Shown here piece after piece: positions 53,465-61,798 of a stretch of DNA of 64,000 nucleotides. Made by a program: the position numbers and the translations under genes. The notes beneath the pieces were generated by a model. The model was given only the letters and a program-made list of their open reading frames with translations. It was not told the DNA's origin and did not search any database. The stretch comes from an uncultured Pelagibacteraceae bacterium (GTDB lineage Bacteria > Pseudomonadota > Alphaproteobacteria > Pelagibacterales > Pelagibacteraceae). Every line of letters begins with the position of its first letter. The first letter of the stretch is position 1. The stretch lies in contig CACHGV010000002.1 of the NCBI GenBank assembly GCA_902579465.1, positions 62,001 through 126,000 of the forward strand, in the 5' to 3' direction.

Positions 53465-54598
53465 ATGAATTCAATTTCTAAAATCTCAAAAAATAGCACT
53501 TACCTTCAAATTATTTGGAATGATGGGGAGGAGAGTAAATTCAATTATATGTGGCTAAGAGATAATTGTCCAACCGCGCATGACAAAGATTCACGACATA
53601 GAATGTTTAATATTTTAGAAGTTTCTAAAGATATAAATCCTAAAAAATACTCTCTTAATGATGATGGTAAATTAGAAATTGAGTGGAGTGAGGGAGAACA
53701 CATAAGTTATTATGACCCAAAATGGTTAAGAGAAAATTGCTATACAATCAAAAATAAACAAAAATATATATCTCCTTATCAACTTTGGGATAATAACTTA
53801 AAAAATAATTTTGAAAGTATATGCATTGAGCATGATGAAGTAATTGACTCTGATGAAGGTTTAATAAAATGGCTTGAACTATTACATCATAAAGGTATTG
53901 CCATAGTTAAAAACTCACCAACAGAAAAAAAATCAGGCTTTAAAATTCTTCATCGAATAAGCCATGTCAGAGAAACATTTTTTAAAACCCCTTTTGAGGT
54001 AATAAATATTCCAAAACCAAATAATTCTGCATACACGGCGCATGCTTTAAGAAATCATATGGATTTACCTTGGTTTGAATTACCACCTGGTTATCAGTTT
54101 TTGCATTGTTTAGTAAATGATGCAAATGGTGGAGACTCTTCAGCAATCGATGGGTTTGCTGTAGCCGATTATCTAAGACAAAATGAAAAAGATATATTTG
54201 AGACACTGGTTTCTGTGCCTCTTAAATTTAGAGATAAAGATTATACTCAAGAATCTCACAGAAGCTATCATGCACCCGCAATTAGTTTAACAAAAGATAA
54301 AGATTTTCATGATATTAGATTTAGTGTTGCAACGATGGATGCTTTAGATTGTCATCCAGATAAAATGGATAAAGTTTATAAAGCCCACCATAGATTTGGA
54401 AATCTTCTTCACGATGATAAGTTTCAGATTAAATTTAGATTAGGACCTGGAGACATATTTTCTTTTAATAATAGGCGTGTTTTACACGGCAGAACTGCTT
54501 TTGACCCAAATTCAGGTCATCGTCATCTTCAAGGATATTATTTAGATAGAGATGAAATACTTGGAAGATTGGAATATCTTAAAAAATATAAATCATAA
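53465..54598 (+). CDS. Gamma-butyrobetaine dioxygenase-like Fe(II)/2-oxoglutarate oxygenase
   Basis: Best fit is gamma-butyrobetaine hydroxylase (4-trimethylaminobutanoate to L-carnitine). An N-terminal DUF971 domain (about 8-95: WNDGEESKFNYMWLRDNCPTAH) precedes a TauD domain (about 125-370). Fe ligands His198-x-Asp200 (LRNHMDLPW) and His341 (RRVLHGRTAF), 2OG-binding Arg353; DLPWFELPPGYQFLHCL is typical of BBOX/TMLH. Of the four zinc ligands known in human BBOX1, only Cys35 and His79 align; the middle two Cys are Thr37 and Asp40. Trimethyllysine hydroxylase is the main alternative. Stands alone, near the carnitine genes. Confidence 0.85.
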   Translation: MNSISKISKNSTYLQIIWNDGEESKFNYMWLRDNCPTAHDKDSRHRMFNILEVSKDINPKKYSLNDDGKLEIEWSEGEHISYYDPKWLRENCYTIKNKQKYISPYQLWDNNLKNNFESICIEHDEVIDSDEGLIKWLELLHHKGIAIVKNSPTEKKSGFKILHRISHVRETFFKTPFEVINIPKPNNSAYTAHALRNHMDLPWFELPPGYQFLHCLVNDANGGDSSAIDGFAVADYLRQNEKDIFETLVSVPLKFRDKDYTQESHRSYHAPAISLTKDKDFHDIRFSVATMDALDCHPDKMDKVYKAHHRFGNLLHDDKFQIKFRLGPGDIFSFNNRRVLHGRTAFDPNSGHRHLQGYYLDRDEILGRLEYLKKYKS

Positions 54599-55231
54599 GT
54601 TTTCAAATATAAGATTGTTATCTTTTTCATATTTCAAAAATTCCTTTTTGTTTTTAATCGTGTAATAATATTTCTCTTTATTAATTATTTGTATTCTTCG
54701 ACTATTTAAAAACTTTTTATCTAATATTAGATATTTTATTTTTTTGTTTAGGCTACTTTTTAAAATAGATTTTATGCTAGATTTGTTGGAAAAAGATAAA
54801 CCTACTGATAGTTTTGAGTTAAGTTTAAGAAGATTATAGATATTTTCATGCTTAAAAGAGATAAAAGTACATTTTTTAAAACTTCTAGTTTCTTTAATCA
54901 AATTAGATAAAAGTTCTTTATTAAATAATGGCTTTATTTCAATAAAGATAGGAAATTTTTTTTTTGAAATTTTTAGAACCTCTTTTAATGGTGGTATTTG
55001 AAAGTTTTTATTTTTAATTTTTTTTAGATCTTCATAATTAATATTTTTGATACTTTTGCTTATTTTAAAAATTCTCTTTAAAGTAAAATCATGAAAGCAT
55101 ACAAACTTTTTATCTTTGGTTGAATGAATATCTGTTTCAATCCCAAATCTTTTTTTAAATGATGCTCGAAAAGACTCTAAGCAGTTTTCTTTGTAACTCT
55201 TATTTACAATTCCTCTATGTATTATATGCAT
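54593..55231 (-). CDS. Glycerophosphodiester phosphodiesterase family protein
   Basis: A 212-aa GDPD domain: IIHRGIVNKSYKENCLESF (His5-Arg6 and Glu motif), GIETDIHSTKDKKFVCFHDFTLKRI (metal Glu/Asp and His), FPIFIEIKP (metal Glu) and a TIM-barrel order. GDPD enzymes split glycerophosphodiesters such as glycerophosphocholine into glycerol-3-phosphate and the alcohol. Placed beside the ProX/ProW uptake genes it could supply choline; this is context only. The gene is short compared with 240-300 aa members and is very Lys/Ile-rich. Its stop overlaps the convergent BBOX-like stop by 6 bp. Confidence 0.85.
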   Translation of the reverse strand: MHIIHRGIVNKSYKENCLESFRASFKKRFGIETDIHSTKDKKFVCFHDFTLKRIFKISKSIKNINYEDLKKIKNKNFQIPPLKEVLKISKKKFPIFIEIKPLFNKELLSNLIKETRSFKKCTFISFKHENIYNLLKLNSKLSVGLSFSNKSSIKSILKSSLNKKIKYLILDKKFLNSRRIQIINKEKYYYTIKNKKEFLKYEKDNNLIFENL

Positions 55232-55233
55232 GT

Positions 55234-55266
55234 AAAAAAAAAGGGCTCTGTTTCCACAAAGCCCTT
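55234..55266 (-). terminator. Rho-independent terminator after proX
   Basis: On the - strand AAGGGCTTTGT pairs with ACAGAGCCCTT (11 bp with one G-U pair) around a GGAA tetraloop, followed by a run of seven or more T. It lies 25 bp beyond the proX stop and runs up to 2 bp before the GDPD start codon, so proX transcripts should end here and GDPD must be read by its own promoter or by read-through. Confidence 0.92.
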
Positions 55267-55290
55267 AATTATTTTTTTGAAGTTTAATTA

Positions 55291-56301
55291 TTAGTTAGGT
55301 AACCAACTTTTCCATTTATCTGGATTGTTGTCTAACCACTCATTTACAACTTCTTTAACGTCTCTTTTTTTGATGTCAACTTCAACAAGCATCTTAGCTT
55401 GGTCTAAGTTTTCTAATTTCATTCTTTCAAAAAAAGCTTTTGCTTTAGCATGTTCTGGTTTAGCAAATGTGTCAGGATTTCCATAATTCATAGTGTAATC
55501 TTTATCCCAACCAGTTGCTGGCCATCCATCTGTACCGCAAGTTTTCCAGTTGTTTGCTTCAGTAAATGTGTCTCCTGCACAAGTTTTGTATTCAGGAAGT
55601 TGAACTCCTACCATGTCAAACTCACCAAAGAACCAGTGTGGTGACCATAAGTATAACAAGAACGGCTCTTTTCTCATGTAAGCAGCTTTTGCTTCTGCAA
55701 TTGCAGCCGCTTCAGTACCTAGTTCATCTGCTTGGAAATCAATTCCTAAAAGATCAAGTCTTTTTTGGTCATGACAGTTCCAACCAGCTACAGGACATCC
55801 AATTAATCTTCCTTTACCGCCTGTTTCAATAGTTGCAAATTTAGCTTTATGTTTGTTTAGGTCTCTCCAAGTTTTAATGCCCATTTCTTCTGCAGCATAT
55901 CTAGGTATCCAGTAATCTGACATACCGATGATTCCAGTAGTTCCTAAAAGATCAACTGTTCCATCTCCTTTATAAGACTTTACTACTTTGCCGTCATAAA
56001 TTAAATCTTCATTAAACATTACATCGTCTGCCTCTGCATAACTTGGCCAACTCTCGCAAGCGAAATCAAGTTCTCCAGCTGCAATTGCTTCCCATAATCC
56101 AGTACCAGACGGGAAAACTGTTTGTTTAATTTTATAGCCCATTTCTCGTTCAAGAATTGCTACTGCAACTTCACAAGTGATTATTCCACCTGTCCAGTCA
56201 GCAATAGCAGCATGTAATCTTTTTGCATTTGCCTGAGTAAGACTAGCAAGTAAAATTACGAAAGATAAAAATAGAGCTGATATTGTTTTTGATAACCTCA
56301 T
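55291..56301 (-). CDS. proX: Glycine betaine/quaternary-amine ABC transporter substrate-binding protein
   Basis: A 336-aa OpuAC/ProX-type receptor. Signal peptide about 1-27 (ALFLSFVILLASLTQANA), then IADWTGGIITCEVAVAILEREMGYKIKQTVFPSGTGLWEAIAAGELDFACESWPSYAE. Aromatic residues that could box a trimethylammonium are present (W in ESWPSY, WSPHWFFGEF, NWKTCGTDGWP). SD AGAGAGGAAATAA supports the start. The ligand could be glycine betaine, carnitine or choline. It lies 89 bp after the proW stop and has its own promoter-like element. Confidence 0.92.
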   Translation of the reverse strand: MRLSKTISALFLSFVILLASLTQANAKRLHAAIADWTGGIITCEVAVAILEREMGYKIKQTVFPSGTGLWEAIAAGELDFACESWPSYAEADDVMFNEDLIYDGKVVKSYKGDGTVDLLGTTGIIGMSDYWIPRYAAEEMGIKTWRDLNKHKAKFATIETGGKGRLIGCPVAGWNCHDQKRLDLLGIDFQADELGTEAAAIAEAKAAYMRKEPFLLYLWSPHWFFGEFDMVGVQLPEYKTCAGDTFTEANNWKTCGTDGWPATGWDKDYTMNYGNPDTFAKPEHAKAKAFFERMKLENLDQAKMLVEVDIKKRDVKEVVNEWLDNNPDKWKSWLPN

Positions 56302-56333
56302 TTATTTCCTCTCTTTTAATTAATTAAAGTCTT

Positions 56334-56365
56334 ATTTTAAAACATAAATTACTAGTTTGTAAACT
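56334..56365 (-). promoter_or_regulatory. Putative proX promoter with overlapping inverted repeat
   Basis: On the - strand TTTACA (56363-56358) is followed after 18 bp by TAAAAT (56339-56334), about 35 bp before the proX ATG. The inverted repeat AGTTT-GT-AAACT (56354-56365) overlaps the -35 and could be a regulator site. No terminator was seen between proW and this point, so proX may also be read from upstream. Confidence 0.45.
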
Positions 56366-56390
56366 GTGAATAATGATGCTTTTACTTGAC

Positions 56391-58508
56391 TTATAAACCT
56401 AGAGCTTCTCTCTGTTTTTTAGTCCAAGCAAGTGAAATTCTGTCTATAATTATTGCTAATAATACAATTCCTATACCTGCTGCCAACCCTCTACCGGTAT
56501 CAGATCTTGCTAATCCATTAAATACTTCCAAACCTAATCCTTTTCCACCAATTAAAGGTGTAACAATCTGCATTGCGAAAGCCATAATTACTGTTTGATT
56601 AAATCCAATAACTAAACTTGGAATAGCTAATGGAAATTTAATTTTATTTAGAGTTTGCAATAAAGTACCACCAAATGAACGTGAAACCTCTGAGTAAGTC
56701 CCAGATACTTGAGTTAAACCTAAAGATGTTAATCGAATGATGGGTGGTATAGAGTATATAACTGTTGCAAGTACTGCAGATACTATTCCTCCTCCAAAAA
56801 ACATTAAAACAGGAATTAAATAACAGAAGTAAGGTAAAGTCTGCATGGCATCCAAAACCACGTTTTGAACATTTCTAAATCTCTCGTTATAAGAGGCAAT
56901 TATTCCAAGAGGAACTCCAATTATAAAGCATAAAGCTACAGACACTAAAACAGATGATAGTGTTATCATTGATTGTGGCCATATCCCACAAGCACCAATG
57001 AAAAGTAATAATATTGCTGTAATAATTGCAAATCTAATACCGACAGTAAAATATCCAATTGCTGCAAATACCCCTAATGTATACCACCATGGCACATGAG
57101 TTAAGAATATATCAAGTGGTCTTAAGAGTTTAAGATATACAAATCCCCTAAGAGCTTTTGTAAATGCAATAAAACTAGGATTAACAGTTAAAGATTCTAC
57201 ACTACTAGAAATCGGCTGCCTAATTGACAATCTCCACTCTTCAGGAAATGATCCTATACTTACCATATAAGAGTCAACGAATGAAATAGTCAGAACAAGT
57301 AAAAAAGAAGGTATTATATAATATCTTCTAGAAATTATTTCACCAATATCTCTTGCTGTTTCTTTATTTGCTAAAGAAACACAAAATTCAAATACATACG
57401 CAATAAATTTTGTTAAATTTGTACAAACAAAATTAATTAAACCAGCTAAAAATTCTAAAGGCTTTTCTATAATTCTTACTATTGCAAATTTTTCCCAAGA
57501 TTGTGGGAGTAAATAAAATTTTTGAACATTCGATGGAAGTATTTGTTTTGTTTTGCTAAATGACATACTAAATCTATCAAACATTATTGCCATGAAAAGA
57601 ATACAAAGTCCTCCTTCCATTGCCCACCCAACATCAAGTCTTCTAATTGCTTGCCATACTTGACCACCAATTCCTTCAGCTCCAATGAAACATGCCAAAA
57701 CTACAAGTGCTAAAGCCATCATTATCACCTGATTAATTCCCATCATTATACTTGGTAGCGAGAGTGGAATTTTAATTTTAAATAGTAGTTGTAACTTACT
57801 TGATCCAAATGAGGTAGCAGACTCAATTGTTTCTGCTGAAACTTGTCTTATACCAGTATTTGTTAATCTTATTATTGGAGGCATTGAGTAAATCATAGTG
57901 GCTAATATTGCTGGCGCTCCTCCAATTCCAAAAAAGAAAAGAGCTGGAAAAAGATAAACAAACGCAGGCATTACTTGCATTGTATCTAAAATAGGCTTCA
58001 TAAAATTTTCAAACCTGTCACTTTGTGAACAAAGCACACCTAGAGTCACTCCAACTACGACACATAGTAAAACCGATAAACCCATCAATGCTACCGTTTG
58101 CAGAGATGGTTCCCACATTCCTGTTGCACCCCAAAAATAAATGACAAATAAAGAGTACAATCCTAATCTTAATCCACCTGCAATTAAGCAAGGCAAAAAT
58201 ATTAATGCTGCAATTAATAGCCAAGGTGAGTCGATAAGGAAATCTTCAACAAAGTAATATACATTTTTAATATAACTGGCTATTATTTTGGTAATCCATC
58301 TATAATTTTTCTTTAAATAATCTTCACCTTCATTAACCCATGCTGTAAATGTAAATTCATCAGTGACGACTTTTGGCATTTTTGAAGGACCATCGCTTTG
58401 AAAAGATAACCACAGTGCAACTAAAAATGTTATTAAGATTACAGAATATGTAATAATATTTTTTGATGAATTTGGCTTTCCTTGGATACTTGCTACTTCA
58501 GAAGACAT
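56391..58508 (-). CDS. proW: Fused double permease of a glycine betaine-type ABC transporter (ProW-ProW)
   Basis: A 705-aa protein holding two BPD_transp_1 permease domains in one chain. Repeat 1 (about 140-320) has PPIIRLTNTGIRQVSAETIESATSFG and the coupling segment KIKIPLSLPSIMMG; repeat 2 (about 500-700) has PPIIRLTSLGLTQVSGTYSEVSRSFG and KIKFPLAIPSLVIG. An extra hydrophobic linker (about 325-480) joins them. Characterised ProW acts as a homodimer of single-domain subunits, so this polypeptide would be a complete permease by itself. It is divergent from the second proV across 79 bp. Confidence 0.93.
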   Translation of the reverse strand: MSSEVASIQGKPNSSKNIITYSVILITFLVALWLSFQSDGPSKMPKVVTDEFTFTAWVNEGEDYLKKNYRWITKIIASYIKNVYYFVEDFLIDSPWLLIAALIFLPCLIAGGLRLGLYSLFVIYFWGATGMWEPSLQTVALMGLSVLLCVVVGVTLGVLCSQSDRFENFMKPILDTMQVMPAFVYLFPALFFFGIGGAPAILATMIYSMPPIIRLTNTGIRQVSAETIESATSFGSSKLQLLFKIKIPLSLPSIMMGINQVIMMALALVVLACFIGAEGIGGQVWQAIRRLDVGWAMEGGLCILFMAIMFDRFSMSFSKTKQILPSNVQKFYLLPQSWEKFAIVRIIEKPLEFLAGLINFVCTNLTKFIAYVFEFCVSLANKETARDIGEIISRRYYIIPSFLLVLTISFVDSYMVSIGSFPEEWRLSIRQPISSSVESLTVNPSFIAFTKALRGFVYLKLLRPLDIFLTHVPWWYTLGVFAAIGYFTVGIRFAIITAILLLFIGACGIWPQSMITLSSVLVSVALCFIIGVPLGIIASYNERFRNVQNVVLDAMQTLPYFCYLIPVLMFFGGGIVSAVLATVIYSIPPIIRLTSLGLTQVSGTYSEVSRSFGGTLLQTLNKIKFPLAIPSLVIGFNQTVIMAFAMQIVTPLIGGKGLGLEVFNGLARSDTGRGLAAGIGIVLLAIIIDRISLAWTKKQREALGL

Positions 58509-58567
58509 ATTATCTAAAATTTAAAATAAATAATTTTACTTTTAAAGAAAAATATTGTCTATTTTTG

Positions 58568-58583
58568 TGTTATTAAAATAACA
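58568..58583. promoter_or_regulatory. Inverted repeat just before the second proV start
   Basis: TGTTATT (58568-58574) and AATAACA (58577-58583) form a 7 bp inverted repeat with a 2 bp spacer, ending 4 bp before the proV ATG and lying in the divergent proW/proV promoter region. No Shine-Dalgarno is visible for proV. It is a candidate operator for both genes. Confidence 0.5.
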
Positions 58584-58587
58584 AAAT

Positions 58588-59634
58588 ATGAATAATCAAC
58601 CAAAAATAACGTGTTCAAATGTTTGGAAATTATTTGGTTCTGACGAACAAAGAATAATTAAAGATTTAGATAAAAGTTTATCAATAAAAGAAGTTCAAGA
58701 AAAAACCGGACATGTGGTTGCAGTAAAAGATGTTAGCTTTTCAATTGAGAAAGGTGAGACATTTGTTGTAATGGGTTTATCGGGAAGCGGAAAATCAACC
58801 TTAGTTAGATGTATTTCAAGATTAATTGAACCAACGTCTGGAACAGTAAAAATGGATGATGTTGACGTAACGAAAATGAGCGGAAAAGAATTATTAGATT
58901 TAAGAAGAAATAAAATGAGCATGGTTTTTCAACATTTTGGTTTATTTCCACATAGAACAGTTGTGGAGAATATTGGATATGGTTTAGAGATTAGAGGAAA
59001 TAAAAAAAATGATAGAGTAGAAAAATCAATGGAAGTTTTAAAAATGGTTGGTTTAGAAGGTTGGCACAATAATTATCCAAGAGAACTATCAGGAGGAATG
59101 CAACAAAGGGTGGGTTTAGCTCGTGCATTAGCTGTAGATCCAGAAATTTTAATTTTTGATGAACCCTTTTCAGCATTAGATCCATTAATTAGAAGAGAAA
59201 TGCAGGATGAACTATTAAAGATTCAAGAAAAGTTACAGAAGACTATGGTATTTATTACTCATGATTTCTTAGAGGCAATTAAAATGGGTGATCATATTGC
59301 AATTATGAAAGATGGAGAAGTTTCTCAAGTAGGGACACCAGAGGAAATAGTTGCTAACCCCAAAGATCAATATGTAAAAGATTTTTGCGAAGATGTGCCA
59401 AAATACAAAGTCCTTAGTGCAAGCAAAGTAATGAGGGAAGAATGTTGTGACGATACAAAAAAAATGTTTGAAAACGGATCAAATAATATTCCTCACAATT
59501 CAAAAATAGAAACTTTAATTGATAAGCTTGTAGATACAGATCAGAAATTTCCAGTGGTTAATAGTGAGACAGGTGAGCTTATTGGTGAAATTGATAGAGC
59601 AATAGTTATGAAATCAATGAAATCTGCTAGTTAA
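58588..59634 (+). CDS. proV: Glycine betaine/proline-type ABC transporter ATP-binding protein (second ProV)
   Basis: A 348-aa ProV-type ATPase: N-terminal insertion DLDKSLSIKEVQEKTGHVVAVKDVSFSI, Walker A GLSGSGKST, signature LSGGMQQRVGLARAL, Walker B ILIFDEPFSALDP, H-loop VFITHDFLE, and a C-terminal CBS-like region (about 275-345: KFPVVNSETGELIGEIDRAIV). It is divergent from the fused proW and stop-overlaps the convergent EamA gene by 8 bp. Best candidate ATPase for ProX-ProWW; the paralogue at 52325 is the alternative or a partner. Confidence 0.93.
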   Translation: MNNQPKITCSNVWKLFGSDEQRIIKDLDKSLSIKEVQEKTGHVVAVKDVSFSIEKGETFVVMGLSGSGKSTLVRCISRLIEPTSGTVKMDDVDVTKMSGKELLDLRRNKMSMVFQHFGLFPHRTVVENIGYGLEIRGNKKNDRVEKSMEVLKMVGLEGWHNNYPRELSGGMQQRVGLARALAVDPEILIFDEPFSALDPLIRREMQDELLKIQEKLQKTMVFITHDFLEAIKMGDHIAIMKDGEVSQVGTPEEIVANPKDQYVKDFCEDVPKYKVLSASKVMREECCDDTKKMFENGSNNIPHNSKIETLIDKLVDTDQKFPVVNSETGELIGEIDRAIVMKSMKSAS

Positions 59635-60559
59635 TTTCTCTACTCACCTTAGTTTTTTTTTGTTTTACTTTATCTCTCCAAATTATAATCATTCCAGCAA
59701 ACACAATTACGAAAACCCCTGGAAATAATTGTTCCCAAGGAGCTTCATTAAAAAATAACCAGCCCAAAACAAATGATGAAGGAATGCCAAAATATTCAAA
59801 CGAAGCCATCTTACTTGCAGAGATTAATCTGTAAGAATAGATAAAAAGTATTGCTGCAGTACCTCCAAGAATACCAGTCAATGTCATAAGAAAAAAATCT
59901 TGAGTATTTTTTATTTCTGCATGTCCAGTGGTCAATAAAAACAGAACAACACCACCAATTACATTAAATATTAAAGTATATAATTGAATTTTTGCTGTTG
60001 AATGACCATCAGGTATAAATTTTAAAATTATCACACTTAATGCCCAAGCTATCGCAGTTAGAATTGGAAATATTGAGTAAAAACTAAATATGTCACTTCC
60101 TGGCTGAACAATTAAAACAACTCCAAAAAAACCTATAAAAATTGCAGACCATCTATAAATACCAACCTTATCCTTTAAAAAAATTATCGATAAAATTACA
60201 ATGAAAAATGGTGAAGAAAATGTAAGAACCATAGCAGTAGCAAATTCTAAGTTAATAACAGAAATAAATATAAATATATTCATTGATAAGAAAGCCAAAC
60301 CTCTAAAAAAGCTTAAGATAATGAATTTATTGTTTAGGTTCCTAAAAACTGAAATGTACTCTTTGGTAAATAAAATAAGTATAAATAAAGGGATTACCCC
60401 CGCAATATTTCTGAATACTGCTAACTGAATTACAGTATATTCATTACCCAAAAACTTTATTACAACCATATACATATCCACACATAGTATTGCTAAGAGC
60501 ATGGTAAATATTGCTAAATATGTTTTTTTTAAATCTGTTTTTTCTGAGGAAATATTCAT
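59627..60559 (-). CDS. EamA/DMT-family transporter
   Basis: A 310-aa, ten-helix membrane protein with two EamA repeats (LAILCVDMYMVVIKFLGNEY; LTFSSPFFIVILSIIFLKDKVGIYRWSAIFIGF; LTAIAWALSVIILKF). Similar to 41482-42432 in length and in the RWSAI helix junction. Its ATG is 36 bp from the divergent alcohol dehydrogenase, with a shared GTATAC core (60578-60583) that could serve as -10 on both strands. Substrate unknown. Confidence 0.86.
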   Translation of the reverse strand: MNISSEKTDLKKTYLAIFTMLLAILCVDMYMVVIKFLGNEYTVIQLAVFRNIAGVIPLFILILFTKEYISVFRNLNNKFIILSFFRGLAFLSMNIFIFISVINLEFATAMVLTFSSPFFIVILSIIFLKDKVGIYRWSAIFIGFFGVVLIVQPGSDIFSFYSIFPILTAIAWALSVIILKFIPDGHSTAKIQLYTLIFNVIGGVVLFLLTTGHAEIKNTQDFFLMTLTGILGGTAAILFIYSYRLISASKMASFEYFGIPSSFVLGWLFFNEAPWEQLFPGVFVIVFAGMIIIWRDKVKQKKTKVSREIN

Positions 60560-60595
60560 TTATAATTTTTTAAAATTGTATACTTTATAAAAGAA

Positions 60596-61786
60596 ATGCA
60601 AAGTTTTAAACTTAACGAAACCGATATTCTATCCAATCAAGATTGGACGTTTCCGACTAATATTGCATACGGTCCAGGTAGATTGAAAGAAATAGGTGGT
60701 ATCTGTAATAATTTAAATATTAAAAACCCTTTAATTGTTACAGATAAAGGTAGCACAAAATTACCATTTATAATTAATTTACAAAATTATTTAAAAAGTT
60801 CTGATGTAAAATCCGATTTATTTTTTGATATATCTCCAAATCCAAGAGAAGATGAAGTTTCAAATGGTGTTAGTAAATTTAAAGATGGAAACCATGATGC
60901 TATAATTGCAATCGGTGGAGGCAGTGCCATGGATGGAGGAAAATTAATTTGCCTCACAGCAAACAATGACGTTCCATTAAGAGATTTTGAGTTTGAATTA
61001 ACTCCGCCTAACATCAGTAAGGATAACCCGTTCCCAAAAATTATAACTATTCCAACAACTGCTGGAACTGGAGCTGAAACAGAAATTTCAGCTATGGTTA
61101 CTTATTTAAAAGAAGGCATGAAATTTTGTATGTGGCATCCAGATGTTAGACCTTCCTTAGCATTGTTAGATCCAGAACTAACTATTGGATTGCCAGCAAA
61201 TTTAACGGCATGGACTGGTGCAGATGCTTTAATCCATGGTATAGAGGGTTATTGTGTCCCTGGTTTCAATCCAATGTGTGATGGTGCTGCTTTAGAGGGT
61301 TTATCTTTGATATCAAAATCTTTAATCACAGCTGTAGAAGATCCTAGCAATATAGTTGCAAGAGGTGGAATGCATGTTGGATCTTGTTTAGCGGGAATTT
61401 CTTTTTTAAAAGGTTTAGGATTAGTACATGCTATTGCTCATATGGTTGGAGCCGAATACAATACTCATCACGGACTAACGAATGCAATAATATTACCTGT
61501 AGTTTTAAAATATAATTTACCAGGTATGGAAGAAAAAGTTAAAAGAATGTCAGAGGCTATGCAATTTAAAGATCATTCTGTAGATGCATTTATATCAAAC
61601 ATTGAAAACATTCTTGATAGAATTAAAATTCCAAAAAGTTTGAGCGAAATTGGAGTCCCCGAGGATTGTGTTGATAGAATTGCTGAAAAATCAATGAAAG
61701 ATCAAGCCTATGGACAAAATCCTAGAAAAGCAACTTTAGAAGAAATAAAGGAAATTACTCTAGCATCCATTAAAAAAGCTAGGTAA
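60596..61786 (+). CDS. Iron-containing alcohol dehydrogenase (type III)
   Basis: A 396-aa Fe-ADH: IAIGGGSAMDGGKLICLTA (NAD motif), TIPTTAGTGAETEISA, TAWTGADALIHGIEGYC (metal Asp and His) and LGLVHAIAHMVGAEYNTHHGLTNAIILP (two further metal His). It interconverts an alcohol or gamma-hydroxyacid and an aldehyde with NAD; 4-hydroxybutyrate or methylated-amine derived alcohols are possible. A -10-like TATACT lies 11 bp before the ATG. Followed 12 bp later by the amidase. Confidence 0.92.
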   Translation: MQSFKLNETDILSNQDWTFPTNIAYGPGRLKEIGGICNNLNIKNPLIVTDKGSTKLPFIINLQNYLKSSDVKSDLFFDISPNPREDEVSNGVSKFKDGNHDAIIAIGGGSAMDGGKLICLTANNDVPLRDFEFELTPPNISKDNPFPKIITIPTTAGTGAETEISAMVTYLKEGMKFCMWHPDVRPSLALLDPELTIGLPANLTAWTGADALIHGIEGYCVPGFNPMCDGAALEGLSLISKSLITAVEDPSNIVARGGMHVGSCLAGISFLKGLGLVHAIAHMVGAEYNTHHGLTNAIILPVVLKYNLPGMEEKVKRMSEAMQFKDHSVDAFISNIENILDRIKIPKSLSEIGVPEDCVDRIAEKSMKDQAYGQNPRKATLEEIKEITLASIKKAR

Positions 61787-61798
61787 TAGTAAATTCCC

